Positions 18,877 to 28,674 are shown, counted from the stretch's first letter. The stretch is 64,000 bases of DNA from Bacteroidaceae bacterium (GCA_024697785.1 JAILEU010000037.1:1-64000), one strand, 5' to 3'. The notes: generated from the letters alone by a model not told the origin. A program made the numbers and translations.

Positions 18877-19932
18877 ATGCACCTTGTTCTGGCCATCGAC
18901 TCCTTCAAGGGGTGCCTCACGTCGGCCGAGGCAAATGCCGCTGCCCGCGAGGGAGTGCTGCGTGCCCTGCCCCAGGCCGAGGTGACGGCTATACCCGTCA
19001 GCGATGGGGGCGAAGGGTGGCTGGAGGCTTTCCATGCGGCCAAAGGAGGGGCATACGTAGAGTCAACGGTCCTCGACCCCCTGATGCGCCCCGTTCGTGC
19101 CTCCTATCTGATGCAGGGCGAGCGGGCTGTTGTCGAGATGGCCCGTGCCAGCGGCCTGACGCTGCTCCGTCCCGAGGAACGCAACCCCTTGCTGGCTACC
19201 AGCTATGGCACGGGGCAGCTCGTTGCCGATGCTGTCCGACGGGGCTGTCGCGACATTCTTGTCGGTCTGGGCGGGAGCGCCACCAGCGATGCAGGCTGCG
19301 GCATGCTCCGTGCGCTGCGTGATGCCTTTGGCGAGGCGCTGGAGCCCCTTCGGGCTGTGCGCTTCACGATTGCCACCGATGTGGACAACCCGCTATATGG
19401 TCCTGAGGGGGCAGCGGAGGTCTTTGGCCCGCAGAAGGGCGCCACGCCCGCTATGATAGACGAACTCGACCGACGTGCCCAAGCCCTTGCCTTCGAATCC
19501 GCACGGCGCATGGGCTACGACTGTTCCCGTGAGCCAGGAGCCGGAGCCGCAGGAGGCTTGGGCTACGCTTTCATGCAACACCTTCATGCCCAGCGCCGTT
19601 CCGGCATAGAGCTGCTGCTCGACGCCTATCGTGCAGATGACGTGTTTGCCCATGCCGCCCTTGTCATCACCGGCGAAGGGAAAGCCGACGCCCAGACGCT
19701 GCGAGGCAAAGTCCCTGCGGGCATCCTTCGCAGGGCCCGCGGGCACCATCTCCCCGTCGTCCTCATTGCCGGACAAGTGGAGGACCGCAAACAGCTGCTC
19801 GCTGCCGGCTTCGCCCAGGTAGAGTGCATCCACCCCGTAGGCACCCCCCTCAACGAAGCCCTACGCCCCGACGTCTGCCGCAAAAACATCGCCAACAAAA
19901 TAGAGGATTTCCTCCTTGACAAGCTATATTGA
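18877..19932 (+). CDS. glycerate kinase
   Basis: 'LVLAIDSFKGCLTSAEAN', 'PVSDGGEGWLEAF', 'ILVGLGGSATSDAGCGM', 'VITGEGKADAQTLRGKVPAGI'. Confidence 0.94.
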   Translation: MHLVLAIDSFKGCLTSAEANAAAREGVLRALPQAEVTAIPVSDGGEGWLEAFHAAKGGAYVESTVLDPLMRPVRASYLMQGERAVVEMARASGLTLLRPEERNPLLATSYGTGQLVADAVRRGCRDILVGLGGSATSDAGCGMLRALRDAFGEALEPLRAVRFTIATDVDNPLYGPEGAAEVFGPQKGATPAMIDELDRRAQALAFESARRMGYDCSREPGAGAAGGLGYAFMQHLHAQRRSGIELLLDAYRADDVFAHAALVITGEGKADAQTLRGKVPAGILRRARGHHLPVVLIAGQVEDRKQLLAAGFAQVECIHPVGTPLNEALRPDVCRKNIANKIEDFLLDKLY

Positions 19933-20535
19933 TAGCAAACGAGGTTTATATACTAATTGATACTGGTCATTGACGACTGAAGCATTTGAGAAGATTGTTT
20001 CTCCCAATTTCATTATACCATTGGAATTATGCACATGGCCGAAAAGATGTAATTTCGGTTGTACATCTTTTTTTATTTTTTTGAACAGAACAGCATCTCC
20101 CCAATATGTCACATCCGAACTATCCAGAACGCCCAGCGGAGGTTGGTGGGTTATAAGTACATCCGTTTCCATCGGAATCTGAGCAACCATTTCTTCGTAG
20201 CGGTTTCCGTTTGTAGGTGTTGCTGTCAGCAGCTGCGTAAACATCGGAATCCCATAGAAACGAACTCCTTCAAGGGTTACGCCTGAACCATATAAATAGT
20301 GTGTGTCATCAGGTAGCCCATCAATATCTGCTCCATATAAACAAACATCATGATTGCCTGCGACAAAAGCTTTATGCTTATAGGGAAGGGCTATAAACCA
20401 GTTCAAGAAATCCATTACTTCTGCTTCAGTTCCATTCTTGGTGAAATCTCCAGAATGTACAATCACATCTGCATTTGGAAGGTCATTTAGCTGGCCATGA
20501 AAGCCGTGTGTGTCGGAAAGGTGTAAGATTTTCAT
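19924..20535 (-). CDS. metallophosphoesterase
   Basis: 'HLSDTHGFHGQL', 'VHSGDF', 'AGNHD', 'ITHQPP', 'LFGHVHNSNG'. Confidence 0.9.
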   Translation of the reverse strand: MKILHLSDTHGFHGQLNDLPNADVIVHSGDFTKNGTEAEVMDFLNWFIALPYKHKAFVAGNHDVCLYGADIDGLPDDTHYLYGSGVTLEGVRFYGIPMFTQLLTATPTNGNRYEEMVAQIPMETDVLITHQPPLGVLDSSDVTYWGDAVLFKKIKKDVQPKLHLFGHVHNSNGIMKLGETIFSNASVVNDQYQLVYKPRLLSI

Positions 20536-20540
20536 CCTTC

Positions 20541-21443
20541 TTATTTATATCGTTTAAGGATGGAACGGGCCTCTTTTATCATTTCTTCGCGTAGATGTTG
20601 TGGCTCCAGTACCTCAATATTGTTCGCCTTTGCAAGCAGTTCGCGTTTCAGTTCCGAGTTGATGCGTAGATTATACTCAAAGTCACAATACCCCTCGCCT
20701 GTCTCCACTACACGCTGGGACTTATGCAATGGAAGCGAACGGAAAAGGCCTACTTGCTTGCCGAACACGCGGATCCGGATTGTCTCAACCGGCTTGTTTT
20801 CTTCAACGGTAACTCCGATATCGTTTGAATAGTATGCCTCAGGATTGAAATCTACGGGATAGACAAACGTTTCGGTTGTCATTTCCGCGCTGATCATCCT
20901 GTCGAAGGCCAGTTGGCGCATTCCGTCCCTTTCTTTCGCCCATCCTAGCACATACCAACGTTGATGATGTTCCTTCATGCAGTACGGGTGTATATGGAAG
21001 GTCTGCTGATTATCTGTTCCCAAAGGTTTGTAGGTAATCATCAAAACTCGATTAAGCCGCATGGCTCCGATGACGGTAGAAAGAAACTCGGCACCTCCTG
21101 GCACGTCATCAAGCAAAATGCGTTCTGGCATCTGCTTACCTTCGTCAATCATGTTCCCAACGCTGAACGAATTGATGAGCCATTGCTTGGCTCGGTCTTT
21201 CTTGAGCGATTCCATATCCTCTATATAATACTTGTACCCGTCCGATGCATCACATTCGATGTTGATGTCAAACATTTCCTCTATCGCCTGACGATGCATG
21301 TGAAAAGTTCGGAGTGCAAGAGGTCTTCCGTCGCTGATGGCAGAAGTCTGCCAACGGCTGTTTATTTCCTCGAAACTGATTTTTTTGAACTGGAATATCG
21401 TATTGTATAACCAGATGTACCGTCCTAATGTTTTATTCGCCAT
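20541..21443 (-). CDS. WYL-domain transcriptional regulator
   Basis: 300 aa; 'RVLMITYKPLGTDNQQTFHIHPYCMKEHHQRWYVLGWAKERDGMRQLAFDRMISAEM'. Confidence 0.85.
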   Translation of the reverse strand: MANKTLGRYIWLYNTIFQFKKISFEEINSRWQTSAISDGRPLALRTFHMHRQAIEEMFDINIECDASDGYKYYIEDMESLKKDRAKQWLINSFSVGNMIDEGKQMPERILLDDVPGGAEFLSTVIGAMRLNRVLMITYKPLGTDNQQTFHIHPYCMKEHHQRWYVLGWAKERDGMRQLAFDRMISAEMTTETFVYPVDFNPEAYYSNDIGVTVEENKPVETIRIRVFGKQVGLFRSLPLHKSQRVVETGEGYCDFEYNLRINSELKRELLAKANNIEVLEPQHLREEMIKEARSILKRYK

Positions 21444-21625
21444 TTTGTATGTTCTATATCTTTGAGACTACAAAAATACAATGTTCCAATGCAAAAACCT
21501 TGCATATCAACAAAAATTTGTGATAATTCCCAAAAACTACGATGGTGTGAAGGGTTTTTGCACACCCACGTAGTTATTTCGCAGCAAAAAAGTTAATCAA
21601 CATCATTTCAAAAATTACTACAACA

Positions 21626-22177
21626 ATGAAAAGAAAACAGAAAAGAAACAACTCGCGTCGCAAGTTTACGCTTGATGAATGGATTGTGGTTCCTCGAAAC
21701 AGATTCATCGAATGTCCATTCGCATACAGTTACGGCGATGATGTAGATTACGACCGTTGGCTTGATTCTGAGAGTCGCATCGATCGTTGGAGACTTGCAA
21801 AAGTGAGATATGGGCTGGACGAGCTCGCTCACGATTCTGAACGGCTCGTACGCAAGGCTGTTGCCGAGATGGGTTATGCACAAGAAATCCTCTCGAAGGA
21901 TACCGATAAAGAGGTTCGCGAAGCAGTTGCCCGCACACAAGAACGCATGCGTAGGAAGTTGCATACTCAAGACCCTATAGCTCGTGCTGATGCCATAATG
22001 GCTTACGAATGGAAAGGGAAGAGAGAAAACAGACTCGTTAGAATAATAAGGAGAAAGTACAAGATAGACAGGAACATTATCGACCGCATCACTTTTGTAG
22101 ACGACGATGAGAGGTTTGGGAAAGCCCTCTTCACCAACTGGATGTATCCAGACTATCCGGAAGAATTCAAACAATAA
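21626..22177 (+). CDS. HEAT/LRV-like repeat protein, otherwise hypothetical
   Basis: 'ELAHDSERLVRKAVAEMGYAQEILSKDTDKEVREAVA' repeat-like helices. Confidence 0.6.
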   Translation: MKRKQKRNNSRRKFTLDEWIVVPRNRFIECPFAYSYGDDVDYDRWLDSESRIDRWRLAKVRYGLDELAHDSERLVRKAVAEMGYAQEILSKDTDKEVREAVARTQERMRRKLHTQDPIARADAIMAYEWKGKRENRLVRIIRRKYKIDRNIIDRITFVDDDERFGKALFTNWMYPDYPEEFKQ

Positions 22178-22183
22178 AACAGT

Positions 22184-22462
22184 ATGGACATAAAACCGAC
22201 AGACAAGAAAGACAAGCTCATCATCTTCTTTGATGAGATTAAGAGCGGCTCAGTTGAGTCGGCCGTCAAAGATCTATGCAAGATTAACATCGAAGACAGG
22301 GAGTATGAAAGGAAAAAAAGAAATCAAGCAGGAAGCGTTAGTCCACAGCCGGAAGTTTTTTTAGCCGTTTGTGTAAGCTGTGTGTGTCGGAAAAATGGAG
22401 CTTTTTGTCCCGTTTTTTTGATTTTAGTGTACAAATACGCACTATTCCCATTAAAACAATGA
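22184..22462 (+). pseudogene. truncated duplicate of the N-terminus of the ClpP-like gene
   Basis: First about 45 aa nearly identical to 22916-23503, then divergence to an unrelated tail. Confidence 0.8.
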
Positions 22463-22612
22463 TAATCAAATAATAGAATCAAAATAAGCCATTGTTGAAA
22501 TGTAATCAAAATATAAATAATGTTAACGCCTGTGAAAATCAGGCCGAAATTAACGTAAAAACGGCCTTCTCTGAAGAGGCTTTTCGTATTATATTATGCA
22601 CATATTTTAAAA

Positions 22613-22906
22613 ATGGTATTTATGAACGAGAGAAAAGAGAACTCAAATGAACAAAATCTTCGTGGAAAGGAGAAGGTGGAGAATCGCAAGTCAGGGGTGA
22701 AAAACTGGTGGGAAGAATTAAAGAAAGCTCAGCAGAGACATGCAGAACCGGAAGAAACCCTTGAAATCCTCAAAAATCTCGAGAAACAGCTCGAAGCAGA
22801 AAAAAAGCTCAGATTTTATGGTCGAGTAGCAGGGGGAGGAACATGGAGAGGTACGAGTGACCTCTCTGCCTCAAATTCCGATTTGATTATAAACAATTAT
22901 TGTTGA
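22613..22906 (+). CDS. hypothetical coiled-coil-prone protein
   Basis: 97 aa; ends 10 bp before the ClpP-like ORF. Confidence 0.5.
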   Translation: MVFMNERKENSNEQNLRGKEKVENRKSGVKNWWEELKKAQQRHAEPEETLEILKNLEKQLEAEKKLRFYGRVAGGGTWRGTSDLSASNSDLIINNYC

Positions 22907-22915
22907 GACATCGCT

Positions 22916-23503
22916 ATGGACATCAAACCTACAGACAAAAAAGACAAGCTCATTATCTTCTTTGATGATATTAAGAGCGGCTCAGTTGAGTCGGCCGTCA
23001 AAGACCTCTGCAAGATTAACATCGAAGACAGGGAGTATGAAAGGAAAAACAGAGAATGGGCAGAGAAGAACGGGCTCACGATTGAGTCCGTCCGTCTCGA
23101 CCCCATCCAGTTTCATTTCTCCACTTGTGGGGGCTCTTGCTACGACGGTCTTTCGCTCTACGACGCCATTGAGTCATCTTCCACACCCGTGGAGATCACG
23201 TGCTATGGCCGTATTATGTCAATGGGTATCGTTGTCCTATTAGCATCCAACGTGCGGAGGGCGCACAAGAATACCACCTTCCTCATTCACCAGGCAATGG
23301 GACTTGCCTTGGGCAGCCTCTCTGAAATGAAGGCAAGCGTAGAAGAGGTCAGCCGTGTAAACGCCATCCTTTTCAACATCATCACTACCAAGACCAAAGT
23401 AACCCAAGAACGGCTGAACGAAGTGCTGGAATACAAGCAGAACTGGATTCTCACAGCACAAGAGGCCTTAGAGTTGGGAATAATAACAGAAATCATTCAA
23501 TAA
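22916..23503 (+). CDS. ClpP-like serine protease-family protein
   Basis: 'CYGRIMSMGIVVLLAS' (Ser) and 'NTTFLIHQAMG' (His) align to ClpP; 'QNWILTAQEALELGI' C-terminal motif. Confidence 0.8.
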   Translation: MDIKPTDKKDKLIIFFDDIKSGSVESAVKDLCKINIEDREYERKNREWAEKNGLTIESVRLDPIQFHFSTCGGSCYDGLSLYDAIESSSTPVEITCYGRIMSMGIVVLLASNVRRAHKNTTFLIHQAMGLALGSLSEMKASVEEVSRVNAILFNIITTKTKVTQERLNEVLEYKQNWILTAQEALELGIITEIIQ

Positions 23504-23524
23504 CCATTTAAAAAATTAGCGATT

Positions 23525-23836
23525 ATGTTAGCAATTATCAACAACGGAAACCCCTGCATTTGCAACGACTATGGATCTATTATGACTCGTCTCTATCCCA
23601 ATGGAGCGCGATGTGTCTGCATGTCACCCAATCAGAAATACCTGGTTGCAGGCTTCGATGACGGTGTTCGTGTTTTTTCCCTTCCTTATGGAAGCCTGCA
23701 AAGTATCATCACGAGTATTCACGGGCCGGTCTGTGCCATCTCATTCAGGGATGAACAGTCTTTTGCTATCTCTTACAGCAAAGGAGGTGGAAGCATTTAT
23801 AATGTAAACGGAGGACAATTAGCATGTTTTATATAG
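23525..23836 (+). CDS. small WD40/beta-propeller-like protein
   Basis: 103 aa; 'CVCMSPNQKYLVAGFDDGVRVFSLPYGSLQSIITSIHGPVCAISFRDEQSFAISYSKGGGSIYNV' propeller blade-like repeats. Confidence 0.55.
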   Translation: MLAIINNGNPCICNDYGSIMTRLYPNGARCVCMSPNQKYLVAGFDDGVRVFSLPYGSLQSIITSIHGPVCAISFRDEQSFAISYSKGGGSIYNVNGGQLACFI

Positions 23837-24243
23837 GGAAAAATAAAAAAGCACTTTCGTTGGGGCTGAAGCCCAAACCTCGGCCTGCTTTTTATACGAT
23901 GAAGCCTGAAGAATACGAAGCAGCTTGCACGTATTTCTATTCCCATGCCTGGTTTTTCTTCAAGCATGCTGACATTATTTTAAAGGACAGCCGTCTCTAT
24001 CTTGCCCACGTACCCGCTCATAATGGGTTGATGTATTCTGGCGATTTCCCCGATGGAAATCTGTGGGTCTATCTCCAATGGTGGCTTAACGGACCTAAAT
24101 GCGTTCGAACAGACGAAGAGGGTAATCCAGCTTTAACGGTCCAGTTTGGAGGAAGCGAGTTGTCCGGATTAAATGAGTGCTTTCATGTAAGGCCTGATGG
24201 TAGGATAGAGGAGTATCGTACGAATTACTTTTCAAATATATGA
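23824..24243 (+). CDS. hypothetical protein
   Basis: 139 aa ORF overlapping the previous stop by 13 bp. Confidence 0.55.
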   Translation: MFYIGKNKKALSLGLKPKPRPAFYTMKPEEYEAACTYFYSHAWFFFKHADIILKDSRLYLAHVPAHNGLMYSGDFPDGNLWVYLQWWLNGPKCVRTDEEGNPALTVQFGGSELSGLNECFHVRPDGRIEEYRTNYFSNI

Positions 24244-24424
24244 CTTTCGTTTTCGAAGACAATAAAAGCGTTTGCTGCTATCAACCATCGGACGGGAAGG
24301 GTCTTTACCCTTCAGCAGGTTGTTAGCTATTTAGAAAGAAAAGACAGAATAAGGTTTTTACTTGGTTTTAAAAAAGAGTAAGAAACATAAACTAATTGTA
24401 TTCAATTGTTTAAAACGTATTATT

Positions 24425-26098
24425 ATGGGTGAGAAGAAAGAAACTGTTTGTTTTGAGAATACGAAAGCAGAACAGTCGAAGACGCTACTAGAGGCAATGG
24501 AGAACATTGTAGAAGAATCCTATAATTCGAGTATGAATGACCTTTTCAAAACCGTTGTGGCCAAAGACGTGCTGTTCCTCCGTCAGAGTTTCGGCATCAC
24601 CGAAGATCAGGCTATACTTTTTTCTATTTGCATGGAGAAAGGTCCGAGGAATGTACATTTCAACGACTTGGCCGAACACCTGAATCTTAGAAAAATCCGA
24701 ATCCTTAGCTATGCTGAAGACATAGACGCGCTGGTACATCGCCGATTGCTGCGCTACCGAAACGAGAAGTTCGAAAACTCCTTTGATGTTCCCGAAGCCG
24801 TAGTTAAAGCACTTAAGCACAACGAAGTTCTCACGATACCTAAGCACACAGACTTAGGCTGTTATGAACTGTTTGATGCAATGAACCAGTTGTTCGAAGA
24901 CCGTGATGATGACGCAATTTCACAAGAAACGCTGTATGTAGAACTGCAAGCTCTATTCAACGACAACCCGCAGGTTGATTTCGTAAGGAAAATCCAGAAT
25001 ATAGACTTTTTCAATCGTGAAGATTGGTTGCTGTTGCTTTTCTTTTGCCACATGTTGGTTAATAAAGATGACAATGACATTCGTTTTGGACAGATAGAGG
25101 ATGTCTTTGAATCTCGCTTGGATTTTATAATTGCTAAGAATGAATTGCGCTCCGGTGGACATAATCTGATTCGCGCGGGTCTAATTGAAAACGTCTGTGA
25201 GGACGGAATAGCTTCCACTTACCGTTTCAAACTCACGGAGCATACAAAGCGAAATTTACTTAGTGAAATAATGACGAACTTCTCTGAAAATAACACCTTG
25301 GATGTTATCAAGGCAGGGAATATGGTGAAGAAAGAGATGTTTTATGACGAAGAAAATCGCAAGCAGATAGATGAACTGCAATCTTTCCTCACGCCTGGGA
25401 AATACGATGAGATTCGCGAGCGCATGCAAGAAAAAGGTTTCCGCACAGGTTTTGCCTGCCTGTTTTACGGTGGACCTGGAACGGGGAAAACCGAAACTGC
25501 CTACCAACTGGCGCGCAAGACAGGACGCGACATCATGATTGTCGATGTGCCGCAAGTCAAGAGTAAATGGGTGGGCGATTCAGAGAAGAACATCAAGGAA
25601 ATCTTTGACCGATATCGCGAACAGGTGAAAAGGTCACAGGTAGCGCCCATCCTGCTCTTCAACGAAGCTGATGCCATCATCGGTATTCGCATGCAGGGTG
25701 CAGAAAGAGCTGTCGATAAGATGGAGAACAGTATCCAGAACATCATCCTGCAGGAGATGGAAACGTTGGATGGTATCATGATAGCCACTACGAACCTGAC
25801 GCAGAACCTTGACAAAGCCTTCGAGCGCCGCTTCCTCTATAAGATCAAATTCAATAAGCCTACTGTAGAAGCCCGAACTCAGATATGGCATTCCATGATT
25901 CCTGAACTTAGTGACAAGGACGTTCGCACGCTTGCATCAAACTACGATTTTAGTGGAGGACAGATTGAGAATATTGCCCGTCACTATGCCATCGACAACA
26001 TTCTGAATGGCCAGAGGGATGATGTTTTACCCATGCTCATCCGTCATTGTGACAATGAGCGATTAGACGATAGGAGTGCGAAAAGGATTGGTTTTTGA
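24425..26098 (+). CDS. AAA+ ATPase (CDC48/FtsH-type ATPase domain, C-terminal)
   Basis: Walker A 'GGPGTGKTETA', Walker B-like 'PILLFNEADAIIG', 'IATTNLTQNLDKAFERRFLYKIKF'. Confidence 0.9.
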   Translation: MGEKKETVCFENTKAEQSKTLLEAMENIVEESYNSSMNDLFKTVVAKDVLFLRQSFGITEDQAILFSICMEKGPRNVHFNDLAEHLNLRKIRILSYAEDIDALVHRRLLRYRNEKFENSFDVPEAVVKALKHNEVLTIPKHTDLGCYELFDAMNQLFEDRDDDAISQETLYVELQALFNDNPQVDFVRKIQNIDFFNREDWLLLLFFCHMLVNKDDNDIRFGQIEDVFESRLDFIIAKNELRSGGHNLIRAGLIENVCEDGIASTYRFKLTEHTKRNLLSEIMTNFSENNTLDVIKAGNMVKKEMFYDEENRKQIDELQSFLTPGKYDEIRERMQEKGFRTGFACLFYGGPGTGKTETAYQLARKTGRDIMIVDVPQVKSKWVGDSEKNIKEIFDRYREQVKRSQVAPILLFNEADAIIGIRMQGAERAVDKMENSIQNIILQEMETLDGIMIATTNLTQNLDKAFERRFLYKIKFNKPTVEARTQIWHSMIPELSDKDVRTLASNYDFSGGQIENIARHYAIDNILNGQRDDVLPMLIRHCDNERLDDRSAKRIGF

Positions 26099-26150
26099 TA
26101 TTCTACAAAAAAAAAATAAAAGAAAGTCTGATATTGAACGAATAATGTAC

Positions 26151-26158
26151 TATCTTTG
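26151..26158 (+). promoter_or_regulatory. -7 promoter box TATCTTTG
   Basis: Consensus TAnnTTTG upstream of the truncated phosphoesterase. Confidence 0.5.
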
Positions 26159-26356
26159 CAAATAGTTTATTATTCCTGGGTTTATAATGACATGAATATG
26201 CTTGATTTCCCGAAGGCGAAGGGCATCGTGGTGAGTGGTGACATTCATGGCGAGTTCACGAAGCTTGTGTATAAGTGCTGCGTGCAATATGGTATGACGG
26301 ACACGGTGGTTATCGTGGCTGGCGACTGCGGCTTCGGGTTCGAGAATCATTTTTAA
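26156..26356 (+). pseudogene. truncated metallophosphoesterase
   Basis: 'GIVVSGDIHGEFTKLVYKCCVQYGMTDTVVIVAGDCGFGF' then early stop; 66 aa, lacks the rest of the catalytic domain. Confidence 0.7.
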
Positions 26357-26390
26357 TTAGTAACATTTTTATAACTTATAAAAAAGAAGT

Positions 26391-27305
26391 ATGAAAAAGG
26401 TTAATAAAAAAACATTTGACTTAGCTATTAAACAATCGTTTCTTGAACATGCCCCAATACTTCCAGATATATTTATTACTGGTGAAGAGGTGTTCGGTCG
26501 TTATGTTACGACGAGAGGAATAACAAAATATCATGATATTTATTTCTCTGAAGACTTTGGAAAGGAGTTGAAATCTAGACTATCTGAAGATATTCTGAAA
26601 CGCTACAAAAAAGGAAACGGAAATGAATTAATTAGTAAGTTTTTCAGCGTGGCTTCATCAAGCCGCTTTGCTGTTTCCAACTTCACAACAAATGAGAATG
26701 GTGTTATCAAATACATCAACAGCTATAAAGGAGAGAAAATTGAAAAAATCGAATTTGAACATGGTTTACCTATTCAAAATGTAGAAGGAACACCCCCTCA
26801 ACTAGATGTTTGGTTTAAGACATCAGTTGATCACTTTGTGGAGGTGAAATGCCATGAAATATTTGACACTCACAAAATAGAATTTCGTACATCATATTCT
26901 AATAATTGTATTTTTAAGGAAATCCAAAATCATTATAAATTAGACCGTTCGAAAATTGTCGAGAGAAGAACTAACAATGAAAGAGTGAACACCTTTTTTT
27001 CTTTTCCAAGAGAAGCATTTGGCATAAGAACAAAGACAAACCATTTTGATTTGAAACAGTTTATCTGCCACCTAATGGGTATTGTATCAAATACAGAAAA
27101 GAAGGCAACAAAAGAATTCTGTTATTTGTTTTATCATCTTGACAATAGAGAATTTGATTCTATATATGAAGAACTCAATGCGGAAATAGAGGAAGTGAAA
27201 ACATCTTTTTCTTGGTTTTTTGAAAAATACAACATCAAATTCCATGTAATATTTAACAACCGTTTTTCAACTTTGCATACACATGTAAACCAGATGGAAC
27301 ATTAG
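26391..27305 (+). CDS. PD-(D/E)XK nuclease-like protein (PGN_0703-type putative restriction endonuclease)
   Basis: 'PPQLDVWFKTSVDHFVEVKCHE' = D-x(n)-ExK motif. Confidence 0.7.
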   Translation: MKKVNKKTFDLAIKQSFLEHAPILPDIFITGEEVFGRYVTTRGITKYHDIYFSEDFGKELKSRLSEDILKRYKKGNGNELISKFFSVASSSRFAVSNFTTNENGVIKYINSYKGEKIEKIEFEHGLPIQNVEGTPPQLDVWFKTSVDHFVEVKCHEIFDTHKIEFRTSYSNNCIFKEIQNHYKLDRSKIVERRTNNERVNTFFSFPREAFGIRTKTNHFDLKQFICHLMGIVSNTEKKATKEFCYLFYHLDNREFDSIYEELNAEIEEVKTSFSWFFEKYNIKFHVIFNNRFSTLHTHVNQMEH

Positions 27306-27369
27306 TCATTAGCAAGAAACTTGACTGTAAATGATGGTACATCCACTATATACCAACTATTTGAATTAA

Positions 27370-28674
27370 ATGAAAATTCAATTTCATCGTGGCCTAGAAC
27401 AGATTGGGGGCTGTATAACAGAAATCAGCACAGAGACGTCTCGTGTCTTTATTGATATGGGGCGGAATCTTCCTGGTTGTGGGGAGAAAATGACTCCAGA
27501 ACAGGAGACGACTATGGTGGAGAACATTTTTGCCAGCAATCCCAAAGAGCATGAGGCTGTCGTTTACACTCACGCCCACGAAGACCACGTGGGGTTGTTT
27601 GACGAGGTGCCCGAAAATGTGCCTCAGTATTTGGGTGAGGGTGGAAAGTTAATCCTTCTGACAAAATATAAATTGCTGAAGAAAAGGGATGAACAACTTC
27701 TAAAAAAAGAATTGGAAACAAGTCATTCTTTGTACGAAGGAAGTGGCGAAGTCTATGACAGATTGCTGGCACGTCTGAGTCAGTTCCACACCTGGGAACG
27801 CTCCAAGAGCCCAAAACCTTTTCGGATTGGCGACATCCAGATTACCCCATTCTTCAACTGCCATTCCATCTACGATTCCTATATGTTTCTGATTGAGGCA
27901 GAGGGGAAACGGATTTGGCACATGGGGGATTTCCGCAAGCATGGCTATCTGGGCAAACGCCTCTTTGATGTGCTTAGAATCTATGCCCGAAATATCGATG
28001 TCCTGATTACCGAGGGAACCATGCTGGGACGCTCCGACGAGTGCGTCCACGAAAGCGTCATATCAAATAAGATGGCTAACGTCATGCAAGCGTTCAAATA
28101 TGTCTTCGTCTTGGCGTCCTCCACAGACATCGAACGGCTCGCCGCTATCAAAGAGGCTACAAAGAAGGCACATAAAAGCCTGTATGTATGCTCTTCGATG
28201 ACAAGGGAAATGATGCGCCTGTTCACGGAACGGGAGAGCAGGATTTCAAAGGGACTATTCGACTTCCATCCTCATTTTTATAGAGAGGGCAGTTCATTGG
28301 AGCCGATGATGAAAAAAGGCTTTGTGATGGTTGTGGGAACAGGAGTGATGGAACGTGTTCAGGAGTTGTCTGCCAAGCTGCCAGAAGAAGAGACTCTGCT
28401 TATCTATTCCTCTTGGGACGGCTACTACAAGGACCCAGAGCAAATAAAAGTCAATCCCAGCTATCAACTCTTCCGTAGCCTTTTCCACAATGTGGTCGAT
28501 ATTCACACCTCCGGCCATGCAGACAGAAAAACGATTGAAGAGGTCGTAAGGATAGTCAATCCGAGGAAAGCTGTCGTCTGCATACATAAAGAGAAAGGAC
28601 TGTCTCTTGAGTCGTTGAACCTAAGTGAAGAGATAAAGAAAAAGATTGTAAACGAAAAGACGGTTTCATTATAG
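27370..28674 (+). CDS. MBL-fold hydrolase, RNase J / beta-CASP-like
   Basis: 'FHRGLEQIGGCITEI', 'VVYTHAHEDHVGL', 'RIWHMGDFRKHG', 'IHTSGHADRKTIEEVVRIVNPRKAVVCIH'. Confidence 0.8.
   Translation: MKIQFHRGLEQIGGCITEISTETSRVFIDMGRNLPGCGEKMTPEQETTMVENIFASNPKEHEAVVYTHAHEDHVGLFDEVPENVPQYLGEGGKLILLTKYKLLKKRDEQLLKKELETSHSLYEGSGEVYDRLLARLSQFHTWERSKSPKPFRIGDIQITPFFNCHSIYDSYMFLIEAEGKRIWHMGDFRKHGYLGKRLFDVLRIYARNIDVLITEGTMLGRSDECVHESVISNKMANVMQAFKYVFVLASSTDIERLAAIKEATKKAHKSLYVCSSMTREMMRLFTERESRISKGLFDFHPHFYREGSSLEPMMKKGFVMVVGTGVMERVQELSAKLPEEETLLIYSSWDGYYKDPEQIKVNPSYQLFRSLFHNVVDIHTSGHADRKTIEEVVRIVNPRKAVVCIHKEKGLSLESLNLSEEIKKKIVNEKTVSL

Noticed and set aside
24296-24313. Hairpin GAAGGGT-CTTT-ACCCTTC and a 28-aa ORF (24240) overlapping the previous stop by ATGA
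   Set aside because: Too short to support as a gene or regulatory element without comparative data.
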